Source of the DNA: Streptomyces atratus | GTDB lineage: Bacteria; Actinomycetota; Actinomycetes; Streptomycetales; Streptomycetaceae | Assembly (NCBI RefSeq): GCF_900119365.1 | Contig: NZ_FPJO01000004.1 | Location: forward strand, 310,001 to 374,000 | Length of the DNA: 64,000 nt | Direction: 5' to 3' | In this document: piece after piece, positions 62,271-64,000 of the stretch | Position numbering within the stretch: the first letter of the stretch is position 1 | How the letters are laid out: each line of letters opens with the position of its first letter | Program-made: the position numbers and the translations under genes | Notes under the pieces: generated by a model | Told to the model about the DNA's origin: nothing | What the model saw: the letters and a program-made list of their open reading frames with translations, nothing else | Databases searched by the model: none

Positions 62271-62423
62271 GGTCCGATTCCCCTTTCGTGCAGGGCGTCC
62301 GTCGTGGGAAGCCACGTCATACGGGACGCCGCCCACGACCGGCGACGGGGTACATGCCCGCCGCGGCCCGGACGAGTCGACGGCCAATACACCGTGACGG
62401 GTGGCGATGGCAGCAGCGCGACC

Positions 62424-63098
62424 TCACCGCTCGGTGGACGGGCCATGCGTGACCCCCTGGATGGAGGCGGGCACGGGGCCGTCCACGGGTGCGGTCACAT
62501 GACTCACGACCGCGACCACCCCGTCGAGCTGTTCGGCAAGGTAGGCCAGGATCGCGATCTGGCTCCGGCTCTCCAGCCGGCCCTCCAGGGTGACAACACC
62601 GTCGATGACGTGGACGGTGACCGCGTCGGGCCCGAGCCCCATGGCGCTCACCAGCACGTCCTGGATGATGCGTCGTCGTATCTCTGCGTCGGGTCGAAGG
62701 AAGAGACGCAGCAGGTCCCGGCGGGTGACAATGCCGACAAGCCTGTCCTCGTCGTCCACGACCGGAAGCCTTTCCACACCACTGCGCGTCATCAGCCGGG
62801 CGGCCCCCGGCGCGCTCTCCACCGCGTGGACGGTCACCGCCGGCGTCGACATGATCTCGGCAGCGGTGCATTCCGCTCCGGACGAGGCCGTGGCACCGGC
62901 ATCAGGATGACCCGCCGCCTGCCTGCTCAGCAGATCGCTTTCGGAGACGACACCGACAACCCGATCCTCGTCGTCGAGCACGGGCAGTCCACTGATGTCG
63001 TGCTGGGCGAGCAGCTTCGCGACCTCCTTGAAGGAGGTGAGAGAGACGACCGAGACGACGTCGTCGGTCATCAGGTCTCCCACCTTGATGTGTTTCAT
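62424..63098 (-). CDS. CBS-pair and BON domain protein
   Basis: 224 aa from the ATG at 63098 (GGGAGGTACCGCC upstream). CBS1 is VGDLMTDDVVSVVSLTSFKE with VVGVVSESDLLSRQAAGHPD. CBS2 is AAEIMSTPAVTVHAVESAPG with SGVERLPVVDDEDRLVGIVT. The BON domain is AVTVHVIDGVVTLEGRLESR. Three boxes (63192, 63213, 63274) lie in the 404-base region upstream, the densest cluster in the window, so this gene or operon may be the most strongly regulated member. Confidence 0.9.
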   Translation of the reverse strand: MKHIKVGDLMTDDVVSVVSLTSFKEVAKLLAQHDISGLPVLDDEDRVVGVVSESDLLSRQAAGHPDAGATASSGAECTAAEIMSTPAVTVHAVESAPGAARLMTRSGVERLPVVDDEDRLVGIVTRRDLLRLFLRPDAEIRRRIIQDVLVSAMGLGPDAVTVHVIDGVVTLEGRLESRSQIAILAYLAEQLDGVVAVVSHVTAPVDGPVPASIQGVTHGPSTER

Positions 63099-63191
63099 GG
63101 CGGTACCTCCCGCCGTCTCACGGTGATTCACCCGGACACGATGCCGGCGGTTGTTCAGGAACCACGATCCTTCGGGCCGCACGGGGACAGG

Positions 63192-63289
63192 AGGGCCGAA
63201 CGGGGCGTGACCGGGACCGATCGGACCCGGCCTCGGGCACCATGGCACCTGGGGCCCGCAGGATTCTCCCGACAGGGTCCGTCGGCCCC
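63192..63289. promoter_or_regulatory. Three OsdR/DosR-like boxes
   Basis: AGGGCCGAACGGGGCG (63192-63207), GGGACCGATCGGACCC (63213-63228, near-perfect palindrome) and AGGGTCCGTCGGCCCC (63274-63289). The first two are centred 21 bases apart, i.e. two helical turns. They lie 94-191 bases before the start at 63098. The rest of the 63099-63502 gap shows no gene. Confidence 0.7.
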
Positions 63290-63502
63290 GGGGCGGTCCT
63301 GAGCGGCCCTCTCCCCGCAGGGGCAAGCGGTTCCAGTGTGAGAGCTCACCCTTCAGCGGCCTCGGTGAGGAGCAACCAAGGAGCCCCACGCCGGCCGGAC
63401 CGGAGGTGGCGCGAGGCGCTTCGTCGTTCAGAGAGTGCCGCGACGGTGCAGTCGCGTCGTCTCGTTGATGACCGTTTCCCTGAAACCGCTCTCCCAGGAA
63501 CT

Positions 63503-64000
63503 TCAGGCAAGATCCATGCGGACGTCCACAACGCCTTCGACCGCGCGAACGGCCCGGGCCAGAAGCGGCACCAGAGAACGGTCCCGGAGAGGCCCTTGAA
63601 CGGTGACGACACCGTCCAGCACAGTGATTTCCACCCGCTCCGGGGGAGACAGTCCGGCGACGACAGCGGACCGGATCTCCTCGCCGATCTCCTCGTCCGG
63701 GCGCAGGAACACCTTCAAGAGGTCGCTGCGGCTCACGACGCCCTCCAGCATGCCGAGATCGTTCACGACGGGCAGTCGTTTCACGTGCTTGCGCGCCATG
63801 ATCCGGGCGGCCTCGGCGAGCGTGGCGTCGGGGTGGACGGTGACCGCCGGGCTCGACATCAGATCCCCGGCCAGTACGGCGTCGGCTTTGGACGCCTCCT
63901 CCAGTTGGCCGGGCAGTTGCGGGTCGTCCTGCCGGAACTCCTCCTTCGGCAGCAGGTCCGCCTCGGAGACGACCCCGACGACGCGGCCCTCGCCTTCGAG
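63503..64000 (-). CDS. CBS-pair and BON domain protein, 5' end outside the window
   Basis: Partial: the minus-strand frame is open to the window edge. Visible are the end of CBS1 ([17 protein letters not shown]), a linker (RQDDPQLPGQLEEASKADAV), CBS2 (AGDLMSSPAVTVHPDATLAE, KHVKRLPVVNDLGMLEGVVS) and a complete BON domain (RVEITVLDGVVTVQGPLRDR, AVEGVVDVRMDLA). The PKEEF linker shows it is the closest paralogue of the protein at 52624-53277. Stop TGA at 63503-63505. Confidence 0.9.
   Translation of the reverse strand, partial: LEGEGRVVGVVSEADLLPKEEFRQDDPQLPGQLEEASKADAVLAGDLMSSPAVTVHPDATLAEAARIMARKHVKRLPVVNDLGMLEGVVSRSDLLKVFLRPDEEIGEEIRSAVVAGLSPPERVEITVLDGVVTVQGPLRDRSLVPLLARAVRAVEGVVDVRMDLA

Noticed and set aside
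46111..64000. IMP dehydrogenase or chloride channel from the CBS pairs
   Set aside because: No barrel or membrane domain is attached; each CBS pair is followed only by a BON domain.

Overview
The window is high-GC DNA (roughly 70% by eye) with strong GC bias at third codon positions, GTG starts and GGAGG-type ribosome binding sites. Its gene families (ABC-F, SnoaL-like, OsdR/DosR-type stress genes, IS30-HTH/MarR fusions, CBS-BON proteins) point to Streptomyces or a close actinomycete. The density of decayed genes and insertion-sequence scraps suggests a chromosome arm rather than the core. I saw no rRNA, tRNA or CRISPR array.

Layout. (1) 0-5.2 kb is an eroding stretch: a small protein, two methyltransferases (one broken), a GNAT acetyltransferase, and remnants of SnoaL-like, HxlR, VOC, Ku, IS5-type transposase and esterase genes. 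(2) 5.4-13 kb is a probable aromatic-acid catabolic locus: FAH-family hydrolase, TetR regulator, VOC dioxygenase-like protein, FAD monooxygenase and a fused indolepyruvate:ferredoxin oxidoreductase-type enzyme. Four related 21-bp inverted repeats flank the tetR gene and probably act as its operators. (3) 13-23 kb holds an antibiotic-resistance-type ABC-F protein, a diaminopimelate-decarboxylase paralogue with a LysR regulator, and, converging on them, a five-gene operon (amino-acid ABC importer, N-acyl-D-amino-acid deacylase, SxxK serine hydrolase) in which every junction overlaps by 3-4 bases. (4) 23-35 kb is mixed: an aminoglycoside-phosphotransferase-like protein, an IS110 scrap, a LysR-controlled exporter plus isochorismatase-like pair, an IS30-HTH/MarR regulator next to a DUF4097 gene with five GCAACG repeats between them, a class C beta-lactamase-like protein, an SGNH hydrolase and a proline racemase-like enzyme. 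(5) 35.7-43 kb is an ion and redox block: sodium/proton antiporter, DUF1918-HTH-PPOX fusion, two TrkA-type proteins and a P2-type cation ATPase in an overlapping operon.

(6) 43.3-64 kb is the most coherent part. It has nicotinate phosphoribosyltransferase, Hsp20, seven CBS-BON proteins, a cyclic-nucleotide-binding protein without a DNA-binding domain, a P1B-5 metal ATPase with a hemerythrin tail, two tandem universal stress proteins plus a remnant, an Acg-like nitroreductase, an alcohol dehydrogenase, a GH65 phosphorylase and a beta-phosphoglucomutase-like HAD protein. This inventory parallels the DosR (DevR) dormancy regulon of Mycobacterium tuberculosis and the OsdR regulon of Streptomyces coelicolor. 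I found a recurrent 16-bp palindrome close to GGGRCCGATCGGYCCC about 65-115 bases upstream of most of these genes or operons. I interpret the region as an OsdR/DosR-type hypoxia or redox-stress island whose regulator lies outside the window.
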